From NCBI GenBank assembly GCA_020205615.1, contig CM035166.1, positions 87,969,043 to 88,033,042 of the forward strand: DNA of 64,000 bases. Reading direction: 5' to 3'. Below, one piece after another: positions 22,331 through 33,259 of the stretch (its first letter is position 1; each line of letters begins with the position of its first letter). The notes below the pieces were generated by a model that saw nothing but the letters and a program-made list of their open reading frames with translations, made no database searches and was not told the origin of the DNA. The position numbers and the translations under genes were made by a program. This stretch comes from Panax quinquefolius (Eukaryota > Streptophyta > Magnoliopsida > Apiales > Araliaceae).

Positions 22331-22640
22331 AAGGAGATTTCTTGAACTCAAGCCATCTTAAAAACACTGCGATGGTAAGGCGACAAATGTAGTTCCTTGG
22401 TTTGATAGATTCCGGTGGATTGTCGATTACCGACTCGAATCTCAAAAGGCGATTAACGCTTTGATGCCCATTGAGCAGGCAAGTTTTAGCCCCATGAGGC
22501 GACCTTCATACTCGGTAGTATTGTTGGTCTTTGATAAAGCTGTAATTTTGGCGGCGGGATCTGCTCCCCGTATCGAGATACTAGAACTGCTCCGGCTCAG
22601 AACCTTCCATATATGGCTCCATCAAAATACATCTTCCATG
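22331..22640 (-). pseudogene. Second (archaeal-type) RNase H of element A
   Basis: Remnant of the extra RNase H typical of Tat elements, between the RT-linked RNase H and integrase. The start KMYFDGA with its first catalytic Asp is readable near 22630, followed by a GAVLVS-like strand, and after several frameshifts the STGIYQTKELHL segment near 22400. It is better preserved in element B at 42215-42500. Confidence 0.55.
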
Positions 22641-23400
22641 ATTGGCGCGTATCGTCTTGATGGTGTTCTTTGCCTTTGTCATTACTCCTTCATCGAGGAA
22701 ATATGTTTCAAGGGTTTGAAATCCCACGAAGGTGCGGTGACCCGGTTGATCCGCGATTCCTTGACCTTTGATGGACTTTTGAGTCACATATCTCGATGTC
22801 AAATTGTTGTAGGATCAAGCGCCATACAGACGATCGGTAATTTAACATGGGTTTGTTGAACACGTGCTTGAGAGGATCCGCGCGGGATATGAGATGGGTT
22901 GTGTGACCATGGAGGTAATGTTTGTAACCTCATGGAAGCCCATGCTAAAGCCTGACAACGTCTTTTCGATCAGAGTGTACTTGTGTTTCACTTCTTCTTT
23001 GAACCTTTTCTTTGAGGTAATAGATAGCTCGTTCTTGGCCTCTATCGTCCTACGTCGACATGTCGACCCGTGGCATTGTCACTTATGGACATGTACATAA
23101 ATAGGGGAACATCATCCACAGGTGGTACAAAGCAGGGAGCTTTGACTATTTGTTTTCTTGATTGTGAGGAAGGCATTTTGACACTCATCATTCCATTTCA
23201 TGGAGGAGTTCTTCCTTAATAGCTTGAAGATTGGCTCACGAGTTCTTTGTGAGTTGGGAGATAAACTGCTTAATGAAGTTGATTCTTCCCAAAAATCCCG
23301 TATTTCCTTCTCTGCAATGAGGAATGGGCATTTCGGTGATGGCTTGGATTTTGGCGAGGATCGGCTCAATCCTTTGTGGTGACTAGAAATCCTAGCAACT
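22641..23400 (-). pseudogene. RNase H region of Tat element A
   Basis: Broken reading frames. The connection/RNase H start reads IRDFWEE...ISLPTHKEL..PIFKLLRKNSSMKWNDECQNAFLTIKK at about 23330-23150. Further remnants correspond to YLHGHTTHLISRADPLKHVFNKPML (about 22930-22850) and TQKSIKGQGIADQ (about 22800-22755). KWNDECQNAF is the usual block at the RT-RNase H junction. Confidence 0.65.
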
Positions 23401-24363
23401 TGCACGATTTAACACCAAAGGCGCATTTGCCATTGGATTCAACTTCAAGTTGTACTTACATGACTGTTGAACAACTTTACGAGATGGTCTATATGGTCAT
23501 CCTCCTTAGGGACTTGACAATGATGTCATCCACGTAGATCTCGATCTCTTTGTGCATTAAGTCATGGAAAAGAGCCATCATAGCTCGTTGATAGGTGGCT
23601 CCGGCATTGATGAGGCCGAATGACAACCGTCTATAGCAAAAAGTTCCCCAAGGCGTGATGAAAGCAGTTTTCTCACGATCTTCCTCAGCAACCATGATCT
23701 GATGATACCCCGCAAAGCAATCAGCAAAGGAGTACATGTCGTATTGCGCGGTATTATCAATGAGAATGTGGATAAATGGCACGGGAAAGCTATCTTTTAA
23801 GCAAGCTTTGTTCAAGTTCCGGTAATCCACGCAAACTCGCACCTTCCCTCCAGGTTTAGGCACGGGCACAATGTTGGATATCCACTCAGGATATGTAGAC
23901 ACCATGATGATGCCGACTTGAAATTGTTTTACAATTTCTTCTTTCACCTTTAAACTCCATTCGGGTTTGATCGCTTTGAGCTTTTGCTTGACTGGCTTAA
24001 ATCCCTCTTTAATGGGAAGGCGATGAAGGACAATGTCAGTGGACAAACCCACCATGTCTTCATGAGACCATGCAAACACATCCTGGAATTGGGTTAATAG
24101 CGTAACCATGTCATTTCCGTTGGTTTGGGGTAAGTGCGAACAATCTGGATTAACTTAGGGCTTTCTAAGGTTAGAGATTGAAAGAAGTGGTTTGATCAAG
24201 GTTGGGTTTGGGTTTGTCTTTGACCCATTCTTGAATTTTTGGAGGCACCTCGATGTCATCCTGTATATCCATCAAGAAATTTGAATTCATCTCTACATCA
24301 AAGTACAATCCTTGTGGAGAAGAGGAGGCAAATGTCGCAATCTGGGCACATCTAAATTTGAGT
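23401..24363 (-). pseudogene. Reverse transcriptase of Tat element A
   Basis: The best preserved coding piece of A: a 206-codon open frame at 23489-24109 plus the upstream part of the exon starting after the putative intron at 24363. The N-terminal linker (IPEWVKDKPKPNL-like) leads to LLTQFQDVFAWSHEDMVGL, VKQKLKAIKPEWSLKVKEEI, the conserved ISNIVPVPKPGGKVRVCVDYRNLN, FADCFAGYHQIMVAEEDREKTAF and the catalytic YVDDII near residue 196. YVDD carries the two metal-binding aspartates. The frame breaks just after it (KSLRRMTI), and the thumb is lost to frameshifts. The residues are typical of Tat/Ogre RTs. Confidence 0.85.
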
Positions 24364-24519
24364 CTGAAACAAAATATGCTTTCACTTAGTATATATGAAA
24401 TGTGTTGATCATACACGGTGTTAGCATATCTTGGCAAAATAAAGCTGCTAATCTTGTATGAGAAAAGTAGCGGTTATTATATCTACTGAGGCGAGAAAGA
24501 TTTTTTACGCCCGCTTTAC
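24364..24519 (-). other. Putative intron between protease and RT (element A)
   Basis: On the minus strand the interval runs from CAGG|GTAAAG to TTTTGTTTCAG|AC with a branch-point-like TATACTAAG about 28 bases before the acceptor. Element B has the same donor, branch site and acceptor (40342-40492). Introns between pro and RT are established for Ogre and its Tat relatives. Here splicing is inferred. Confidence 0.5.
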
Positions 24520-25700
24520 CCTGACGACCAATGCGAGGAATGTTGTTCCAATTAGCGAGGCAAAGTCCAGGTGGACCGCGATGATGGAGGATTGTCATCA
24601 TCCTCCTATCGAATGATGGCCATTACGTCACAGGCGATCATAAATGCAGGGTGTATCTGTTGGTATGTTCATCATGTGAGCGATGATGCGTATGCTGGGA
24701 CATCATTCGGATGACGTCTTGCTTGATTCTTCGTTCCTCTTCTTCCCTGCGGGATTTGGAACAAAGATTTCTTTCTCTTTCATTGAGTGCCGGCTTGAGA
24801 CATAACATAGCCATTACATTATTTGGCACCTTCCTAGGAGGTTGTGCGGACTCGAGTTTGAAAGGCGAAGATAAGCGCCACATGGTTGAAAGTGAAGGAA
24901 TCTGCTTTGATGTTTATGAGGATTCTGTGACTAGAAGCTGGCGAGAATAGCCTAGCCAATTTATTCGATTTGCTTGGTTAATCGAATTGGGTACTTGATA
25001 CCTGGCAATCTTTACCCAACCCTTGTCGACTTATGACCCAATGACATCATTTCTTGAGTGGCAGAGCATTACCTCGGCGAGAAATCTTGGGTTGAGCGGC
25101 AATGGCTTCAATAGCATGGTATTGGGTATTGCTTATTTCAAAGCATGAAAATGGTTGGTTCCACATACGCATTGGCATTGATGAATGGCATGTCTCCGTC
25201 TTTGAGGAATCTCGGTTCGGCGTTATTTGTGACGGCTATTGTTGATAATGTATTTCAATTGTTGGTGAAGAGTGGAGGGGCGCTGACCATATGAATCCAT
25301 GGTCATCCCAAGGCGAGGTTGTATCCGAATCTATCTTGAGCACATGGAAAGATCGTGAGAATGTGTGAGGACCAATTTTGATTGGCGGCTCGATTACTCA
25401 AACTAAATTTGGTGGGCTCCATCAAAAGCTTTGATGATAGTATGGCTACTCTCGAATTCGGTTGAGATTGATATTCATCTTCACCAAGGTAGCGTATGGG
25501 CGAGATATTAGAGAGGAACCTCCATCTATTAAGACTCCAACTACCATATATCAGGAGGACGAAGGCCATGATGTGCAACGACTTGATAATGGCCGGTCCC
25601 CCGGGTGGTATGTCATCATCGATGAAGGATATCACATTGTTGTTGAAAATGTGATCAACCGGATGTTGAAACTTTTTTCGTATCCGATGATGTGTAGATA
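24520..25700 (-). pseudogene. Protease region of Tat element A
   Basis: Aspartic protease and C-terminal linker in broken frames. Readable pieces: MISFIDDDIPPGGPAIIKSLHIMAF (25635 down), the flap and core around NISPIRYLGEDEYQSQPNS where frames shift, the LNWDPW/GRPWIH block (about 25330-25290), and the NWNNIPRIGRQG end just before the putative intron (about 24550-24520). The LIDGGSS active-site stretch readable in element B is disrupted here. Confidence 0.6.
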
Positions 25701-25799
25701 GGCTTCTTCTAAAACCTTTAACAAGACCTTCCGGTGATTCTCGGAAGTTAGGACCAAGTCAAAATTGATATTTGTTGTGGAGCTTCTTTCAAGCTTAAA

Positions 25800-28203
25800 A
25801 CCACCGTAGCTTCGTTATGACCCATAGTGCGGAGGAATTTTTCAATCTTCTCCATGGGTATTTTTCCCTTTGATTTGGTGGTAGGCTTCATCACCGTTGG
25901 GGAAGATCTGATGGATTTTTTCCTTGACCTTTATAGCGGTTGTATGTGAGGTGGATCCTTCACCTTCTCCATAATTCCACGGAATTGTGTATAAGCTGAC
26001 AATAGGATATTGTGCTCTGCACGGCAAATTGATTGGCTCGGGAGCGGCCACTTTCAAAGGATTGTTGCCTCCTTTGAGTTGAATTATTGGCATTGTGAGT
26101 AATGTATTAATCCCATCGGTTTGATGGATATAAGCGCTGCTACCACACTTTTCCACTTAGTAGGGCTGCATTCTCACTTGCACGTAACACGTATATCGTC
26201 GTCGCTTAAGCGCGGACACCTTGTCGATTAGATTTTGAATAAGGTGGCGGAGTGCCCGGCATTCTTACGTGTTGTGACCACGAGGCGGGAGTGATATTGA
26301 CATACTCCATCGAGTTGTATACATCTGAGCGAGGGGTTGATTGGAGGTAGAAGGGAAGGCGATCCTTCCTTCATTGATTAACATATGAAGGATTTCCTCC
26401 ATAGGTTGGCCCGGATAGGTGAATTCCCTTTTGTTGGCGAAATCTCGGCGGGCTTTGGCATTTGCTCTCTTTGTCACTTTGTCTTCCGGCATTTCATTTT
26501 ACGAAAGTGCGAGGAATATTCATGACAATAGGTAGGAGACTGGCATGCTCTGGTGATTAATTGGCGAGTCACTTGATCTTTGATAAGTCACTAGATTCAT
26601 GATTGTTCAATTTGTTTGCGAGAGAGCTTTCATCTTTCGTTCCATTGTGAGCTGGAACTTGGCATAATCCCATTTGTCATCACCGTCTTTGATGGTGCAG
26701 GAGGAATCACATTTGAAATTGGAACTCATCCATTGCTCGATTAATCATGTTGACCTCTTCTTTTTTGTGTTGAGGAAGAGGGTTGTCTTGTACATGAGGT
26801 TGATCTGGTTTGGTGACCACGATCTCTCCGTTGTCTATCAGGTCTCTGGATCTTGTGTTTCAAGGCCCAACAATCCTGAGTATCATGTCCAGGTGCCCCG
26901 GCATGATAAGCACATTTCTAGCGACATTGAAACCCGTCCATTAGAAATTTGGTGGTGGAAGAAGATGTGTAATTTTCTTACGTATGTTGTCGGAAGATTT
27001 AAGATGTTCTCGAGGTATCCCTAAGGGTGTAAACACTCGAGGGCGTTTGACTTCTCCACCTTTTGGTATTGGAGGGTTTGTGATGTGTCTTGGAAAGGGA
27101 GTGTAGTTTCTCCTTTGAATAGGCATGTTTTGATTGCCTTTTTTGCCCCCTGTAGTATCGGAAACATCTTCTTCTTTCTTTTTATGGACCCTCAAGGGGT
27201 TGTTCCCATAATTTCAGTTGGATGTGATCGATAATGACTTTGAGTGCGACTAGGTCTTGAATCTTTTTCGGACTTCAATCCCATCTCATCCATCTCCCCA
27301 TGTTTGACCATTTAGGAAAATGGTTTGCCGATCTTGGCTAAAACTCTCTCATAGAAGGGAGCTTCTTGTATGTATATATGAAAGTCATGACCATTTACGA
27401 TTACATCATGGAAGGACTAACTGGGCGACCAGGCGTCTCCACCTCTGAGCATACTCTACGAAAGACTCGTTAGACTATTTCTTGATCTTGGTAATTTGAT
27501 ACCGATCAGGAGCCATCTGAGTTTGAAAGTTGTATTGAGTGAGGAAAGCATGTGCTAGCTCTTCCCAGCTATGGATTTTGGAGTTGTCTAATCTTGTGTA
27601 CCACGAGCGGGCTTCTCTCGGTTAGACTCTTTTGGAATAATTGCATTCGAGCTTTTTCGTCCTCTGCGCATAAGATCGAGTTCTCAATAAACACTTTTAA
27701 ATGTGTGTAAGGATCTCTAACTTCGTCATATTTTTTCAAAGTCGGGAGTTTTAAATTTTTACGGATAATGAACACGGGAAAAATACAAAGATCGACATAT
27801 GAAACACTCCGTGTGTTCCAATTCCTTTGATAGCTTGAAGGGTCTCTTCCATTTGGAGGACTTTCTTTTTGATGTCACCGGTATGCGGATCTCCGGTGGG
27901 ATGGGCGACATCATGAGTTTTGTTGGTCGTATCAATTGTGGTTCGAGTATGGTAATGACCTGGATTCCTCCTTGTGTGGAGGATTAAGCATATCTGGGTA
28001 TTTTCGACCACTGTGTATGGGGTGGTGTAATTCTTTGAGTAGAAACAACCAAATCTGTAATTTTTTTTGCTTAATCCGTGAATTCTTTGCGGCTGGATTA
28101 AGTTCAGTCTGGTCGGATGACGACATGATTGATTGTAGGCTGTTGCCTTTTTGGACTTTGAACGGGTAGTAGGTCCGATTGATTCCCTGCGAAAGACTTG
28201 CAT
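25800..28203 (-). pseudogene. Gag of Tat element A
   Basis: Starts at the ATG at 28203 (MQVFRRESIGPTTRSKSKK). Recognisable are DIKKKVLQMEETLQAIKGIG (about 27900-27840), the capsid block KYDEVRDPYTHLKVFIENS...RMQLFQKSLT (27740-27620), TQMAPD...ITKIKK followed by an in-frame TAG at about 27480 that is also present in B, then SNESF. Later come EEDVSDTTGGKKGNQNMPIQRRNYTPF (27170-27090), the CxYHAGAPGHDTQDCWA zinc-binding-like motif (about 26930-26880), TKRANAKARRDFANKREFTYPGQPMEEIL (26470-26390), and LTMPIIQLKGGNNPLKVAAPEPINLP before protease. Several frameshifts are present. Confidence 0.75.
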
Positions 28204-28916
28204 AGTTTAGTCTTTAGGGAATGTATATAATAACATGTTATGTGATGTGTCCATTTTAGGAATTTTATCTGCACAATGGATGTGTCAGCTGTTTATAGCA
28301 TGTTAATATGTATGTGTACACATTTCTTCATATTTCTCATTACATGGAGATAGATATGGAATGAAATTATAAATAATTGTGTTTACAAGTAATTGAAATG
28401 AGAGCATGAAGAGACTTTCCTCCGTTTGGGTTTATCAAAGGCTGACCTATCTTAGGTTACTCTCGCGGCTTTTTGGCATGAAGGTTCCCAAATCATCGCA
28501 ATCTACTAGGCAGGGGAAGTTAATCCAGGTCTTTCATTTGGAGCGAATTTGGGTGGTGCCTTTCACGAGCCTCGGAGAATTAGTCTTCTCACGAGTCGAG
28601 TAATCAAACACCGAGCAGGATAGCCTCTGGTGGAGGACCACACACAACATACATTCACATACATCGCGTCTCACCAGTATGAAAATGATGACATATGCGA
28701 CACTAATATCCTGGCGAGATATGGTGCGAAGCACTAATATCCAAGCAGTTTATAGTGTGAAGCACTAGCATCCAAGCGATTATGGTGCTGCAAAGCACTA
28801 AGTGCAATAAGGAAATGCATTCGTACACATTCATCAAAATGTAAATGCAACATCCACACCACAAGCGAGATAATGATTTTGAAAAGATTGTAATAGCGGC
28901 TTAAGTCCTCTCTACT
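28204..28916 (-). other. Leader between PBS and gag (element A)
   Basis: Non-coding. It matches element B 36022-36676. It includes repeated GCACTAATATCCAAGC-like phrases (28690-28800) and text equivalent to GAGGACTTAAGTCGC next to the PBS. Confidence 0.6.
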
Positions 28917-28936
28917 GGAGTCCCAGTGAGTCGCCA
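28917..28936 (-). other. PBS of Tat element A
   Basis: Minus strand TGGCGACTCACTGGGACTCC, three bases (GTG) after the 5' LTR end. It is very close to TGGCGACTCCACTGGGGA, the PBS described for Ogre/Tat elements that pairs with tRNA-Arg. Element B has the same site at 36002. Confidence 0.75.
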
Positions 28937-30064
28937 CACTGTCGGCGTCGGGATTTTTGGATGTCCCTTTCCGTTACTTGTTCTTTGGTGTTCTCATTTT
29001 AGGTGAGATTTGTTTGAAAAAACAAGTGAAAAAAAGGTCAAACATGTATAATGTCGACGATGAGTGTTAAGAGTCGCCAGTTGGTTTTTAAATGGTTGTA
29101 CCAACACAATGAGAAAAGGTTTGCACATTGACCCTTGTGATGTGACCTTACTAAAAGCGAATTCGGTGGTGAAACCGAGATTCATTAGGGTCAGGGGACT
29201 TGGTTATGCGGGGGAAGGTGTTAGGCACCCCAGACATCCGTGTTACCACGGTGGCCGCCTCTTTTCAAGAAACTATTATCTAAATGTGTGTGTGTGTGGG
29301 TTGATGTCTTTGTTATTTGGAAGTAGTCACGAGGCCTCGTTAGAACCTATATACAAGGTTTGAATTTATGTAAAAATTCAGTTTTTAGCAAGATATAGCA
29401 ATGATGTTTTATAAAAAAGTTTTTCAAACCACGATGCTCAATAGTAATTGAGACCTTTTACACTCCCATTTTATTAAGTGTTTGGCTTGATTGATTTTAT
29501 TTTCTGAATGCGAGGCATCAAGTATGAAAATAATGTACAAAATAATGCAGACTTCCTCGTGGGTATGGAAACCATCGAGGAAATTGAGGACATCGAGAAT
29601 AATTTACAAAGCTTACTACAATTTGAAAATGTCCATCACAGAAACCGAATCTAGATCGATGGGATGAATCTGTGATCACATGATTCCTAGGCTCACAAAA
29701 TCTGCAATTTGTATGAAAGCGATAAGCGGTATATATATAAAAGCAGTAAATATATATATCTGAGACATGATCACCAACCACGAAGCACCTCCATGGGGGA
29801 TCGAAAAATAAATAAATAAAGTTGTAAAAGCTATCAACCATACGGAGGAAACTCCAGGCGGGACAAAAAACGTAAATAAAGTATGTAAAATACGATCGTA
29901 TACGAAGGAAACTCAGGCGGGACAAAATATAAATAAAGTTGTACAAAGCGATCAAGCGCCACGAAGTAAACTCAAGCGAAATGATAAACGTAAAAAGATA
30001 AAGCGAAGTAAAGCGATGGGACGATATACCATATATATATAGTAAACTCGAGGTGTGGGATGTA

Positions 30065-30067
<3 letters not shown>

Positions 30068-30126
<59 letters not shown>

Positions 30127-30191
30127 CTCATAAATATCGATACGGAATGTATATAATATATAAGGCTCATCGGCTCATATATAAAAGACCC

Positions 30192-30270
<79 letters not shown>

Positions 30271-30335
30271 CAGTAAGCGCTCGCGCATCAGGCTCGAAGC
30301 CTAGGCTCAATCGAGGCATAAATCGATAATGTTAG

Positions 30336-30391
<56 letters not shown>
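30068..30391. repeat. Three (TA)n microsatellites in the 5' LTR of A
   Basis: Near-perfect TA runs at about 30068-30125, 30194-30268 and 30340-30391. They sit where the other Tat LTRs have shorter TA tracts. Confidence 0.85.
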
Positions 30392-30394
<3 letters not shown>

Positions 30395-30695
30395 GAAATG
30401 AAACCTGGATGAAGTCCCAAGCAAAAGCAAGCAACACGACTCTCAACGTGTAGAAGGGTGTGTTCAAAGATGAAGAGAAAGACTCTAAAGTGTGTGAGAA
30501 GGATTACAACTGACTGCTAAAGAAGACTTCTATATCTTTAGAGTGGGTAAACACTGACTTTTGTAGGTACAAAAGGGCTATATATGAGCTCACGGGTGTT
30601 TAAAAGGGGAAAGCACACTGCATGGGGTGAGTGTAAAGCAAATTGGGCAGGGCTTCCTCGCCTTTTTCTCTTGCAAAATGGGCAGCCCAAGGCCT

Positions 30696-30705
30696 CTATT
30701 TATAG
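30696..30705 (-). promoter_or_regulatory. TATA box of element A 5' LTR
   Basis: Minus strand CTATAAATAG in TGCCTATAAATAGAGGCC. It would drive transcription leftwards through gag-pol. Confidence 0.55.
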
Positions 30706-31627
30706 GCATTTTAGCTGCAGGTATACCTGCGGCTGAGCCGCAGGTGTACCAGAGGCAACCCGGGTAGGCCCGGGTTTGTCGGGTCAGGTCATCTCGAAGT
30801 ACGTGCACTCAAGCACTATAATGTCCACTCGAACTTTCAGAAGTGCAATCTGGGCATCCGTTTGAGGTATACATAACCTATTTCGGACCACCGTTATCGA
30901 GAGTTGTACGATGGCATGGGATTAGAGTTTGTACGAAGTCATTGAATATGGGACGATGCCTTCCGGTCTTCAAGCTTCAACTTTCATCCGTTACCCCGCA
31001 CAATAGTCACTCGGGATTGGTTTAGTCTTGTGGGACATTGTTGCGTAGAGATGTTAAGACGACGTGATGTGGCATCGTGTTGGCAAGATGACGATGTTGC
31101 CCCTCACTGATGTTATCACCGGATTGGGTTGATAAAGCAGACGTTGCTCAGACTTCGCTGAGATTGGACTGGTGCAATTGTTGAAGGTCCTCATTGTCAC
31201 CTTTGAGGTGTGCCTGTCTTCCCAATGTTATTGTCGGGTTGGTGTCGTGTATCTCGTTGTGAGCACCGAGATTGAAGCTGGTTGCATTTGAAACAAGAAT
31301 TTCCGGGGTTATCGCCAAAATTGCATTCCTTGGGGCTATCACCAAGGTTGGTGGCTATTCCCATGGTTGGACTGAGACTGGATACCTTAGGGTTATCTCT
31401 GAGATTAATCGGTCTTCTCCGGTGTGTGTTCCGTTATTGTATCTGCATGCCTCGGGGTTATCTCCGAGGTTGGATTTGTTACTCCCAGATTGCGATCCGG
31501 GGTTGATGTTGAACTTCCGGTAGTATCCGGTATAGATTTGGATTGTCTTTTAGGGTTCTCTCTTAAAAGGCGAATCTGTCCTCCTGCAATGTTAGTGACA
31601 TTGGTACAGAAAATTTCGAGTGTCTAC

Positions 31628-32562
31628 TTGCATAGTAATCGCATATAGTGTGTGTATAGTGTTGCATAATACAGCATAGTAAAATCATATTTTTTTAAGT
31701 TTCATCCGATTGCGCCCATGAATTTTTCCTAATGTGCGTCCCTGATTTTCTAAATTCAAATAGTATCCTGCCATTCTCCTATAAATAGGATGTTTAATTT
31801 AGAATTGAAAATCATACAAGAATCAGAGAATTCTTCTTCAATAATATTGAGCGTATTTTTTTAGAGTTTAAGGAAGTTTTGAGTGTAGAAAACAGTGCAA
31901 GTTTTCTTCAAGAATATCTCCGCTCTACCAGTCAGAAATACTCTCCTTTTAAGGTAAGGGATATTATTTTTGTTCAATATTCGTAAGAAATAATATTTTC
32001 TTCCATACTCTGTAGTATATAAGAAATATTATTTCGTTTCGTATTCCTAATTCTACACTCATTTTGTTAAAGTATTGCTTCTATACTCCGTGAAATTAGT
32101 AGAATATCCTTAAAATTTGCGCTTCATCTAGTATCGTTTTAAAATGATATTTTTTTGATCATTCTTGTTAAAATTTAATCTTTTCATGCCCGGGTACTAT
32201 TCACGGGGTACTATTTATGAAGTACTATTCACCCAGGTACTATTCACCTGAAAAATTGATTTCTTTTTTGTCCAAATTATTTTTGATACATGAATATTAT
32301 TCTTGAATTTAACTCCACAAAGCAGTTGACATGTTGGCAATTTGGTCATTTTTAAACTTTGGATAAATTAAAAATCTTTAATATTTATCCTTGATTTCGT
32401 TTGATTGATGCTTATATCATTGTCATCATCCTCATGTTTTTATATTGTGATAAAAGTCATCTTTGGCCTGTAGTGCATAGATGGACTGTTGATTGGTATG
32501 ATTATGACTATGTATCGGTATAATAATGACCATTGGTGATAATATGAATATCCTTGGTGTGA
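31628..32562 (+). mobile_element. Chromovirus-like LTR relic, right half
   Basis: Continues the LTR interrupted at 10999 and follows the solo LTR at 49379-51859 over about 50560-51300: TTCTCCTATAAATAGGATG (TATA box near 31779), TTAGAATTGAAAATCA, GAGCGTATTTTT, GTAAGGGATATTATTTT, several TACTATTCAC words (32200-32250), and ATCTTTGGCCTGTAGTGCA (32459). It ends at about 32562 where a minus-strand LTR end begins. Confidence 0.65.
31779..31788 (+). promoter_or_regulatory. TATA box in chromovirus-like LTR relic
   Basis: CTATAAATAG, matching 50587-50596 in the solo LTR of the same family. Confidence 0.4.
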
Positions 32563-33259
32563 TGTCCCCAAAATAGGTCCACACGATCCATTCTGAGTCG
32601 TCAGATATCACACTATAGAAATCAAATACAAACTTCATTTATACAATTGTTGAACTGTCATGCAGAGTATGACAACACATAAGCTTGTGAGTATTAATAC
32701 AAATATGTGACAACCCCAAAATAGGTCCATTACACCCAACCTATTCTGAGTCACCAAATACATGGTATAGAAAATAACTTCAACTTTATTACAACAATTG
32801 TCGTGAAAAATACAACAACACATATGCTGTGAGTTTTGATACAAATATATACCAACTGTGACTCTCATCCCAACCTTGGATAGCACATCACAATGGCACC
32901 TTACATAAAGGTATAGTCAAAAATTGTTTTAGAAATTAGAATCTTTGGGAAGTGCTCAAGGAAACCTTCGTACGTGGGAGCCCATGCGTCTAGGTTATGA
33001 TAGATATCATATGTCCACAGAATTATCCTTGGTTGACCCAATAGACCCCAAAGAAAAACGAGAAGATTACTATCATATTTTTTCCAATGGTGAGTCTTCT
33101 CTTGACATATAATTATCTCCACTGTCTCTAATTGAGAGTTATACTTCAACCAAACACCAAGATTATATAGGTAGTGCTCGTAGATATACTTAGCAAGTGG
33201 ATGTGAATAACCTTGTCTTATGATAACACGAGGTTGTATGTTATTAGACATCTTGTATG
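32563..33259 (-). mobile_element. Minus-strand chromovirus-like LTR ends plus part of a 410-bp repeat
   Basis: Two LTR 3' ends follow each other in minus orientation: TGTGATGTCCCCAAAATAGG (32561) and TGTGACAACCCCAAAATAGG (32706), each followed by a NNATTCTGAGTC block, as in the end of the solo LTR (GACTCAGAATGG...TATTTTGGAGGTGTCACA). From about 32868 to 33259 lies most of a roughly 410-bp unit found again at 58445-58854. It stops exactly at the insertion point of Tat element B. Confidence 0.55.
32901..33251 (-). CDS. Small ORF of unknown function (116 aa), copy 1
   Basis: ATG at 33249-33251 (MSNNIQPRVIIRQG) to a stop at 32901, with the frame open throughout. The protein is rich in aromatic and branched residues: YIYEHYLYNLGVWLKYNS, VEIIICQEKTH, LLVFLWGLLGQPRIILW, YDIYHNL, EGFLEHFPKIL, ending in FDYTFM. 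No signal peptide or long membrane segment is evident. I do not recognise the family. A second copy in the repeat unit at 58500-58850 is about 88% identical but has one early stop. The open frame extends beyond the ATG into the Tat LTR only because of the insertion there. The start is taken at the ATG because the second copy shares it. Confidence 0.4.
   Translation of the reverse strand: MSNNIQPRVIIRQGYSHPLAKYIYEHYLYNLGVWLKYNSQLETVEIIICQEKTHHWKKYDSNLLVFLWGLLGQPRIILWTYDIYHNLDAWAPTYEGFLEHFPKILISKTIFDYTFM

Larger units (their letters stand above)
11000..31627 (-). mobile_element. Tat-lineage Ty3/gypsy retrotransposon A, about 20.6 kb
   Basis: Complete in plan but heavily mutated. On the minus strand: 5' LTR (28940-31627), PBS (28917-28936), leader, gag, protease, a probable intron, RT, RNase H, a second RNase H, integrase, hairpin-repeat spacer, two opposite-strand genes, PPT (13678-13692) and 3' LTR (11000-13677). 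Large size, dual RNase H and extra genes between pol and the 3' LTR are marks of the Tat lineage (TatI-III, Retand, Ogre). There is no ORF upstream of gag as in Ogre, so Retand/TatII-like is the better guess. It splits a chromovirus-like LTR. The flanks AATTG (10995-10999) and ACTTG (31626-31630) are only a partial target-duplication match. Confidence 0.8.
28940..31627 (-). repeat. 5' LTR of Tat element A
   Basis: Plus-strand limits TGTCGGCGTCGGG (28940) and TTTCGAGTGTCTAC (31627), where the final A is lost. It aligns with 11000-13677 over its whole length. It contains three long (TA)n tracts, the TATA box at 30696, and the hairpin ACCTGCGGCTGAGCCGCAGGT (30726). Confidence 0.85.

Noticed and set aside
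29518..29955. 145-codon ORF in the 5' LTR of element A
   Set aside because: Low-complexity Phe/Tyr-rich translation of U3/R repeats, opposite to the element's own direction only by chance and broken in the sister LTRs.
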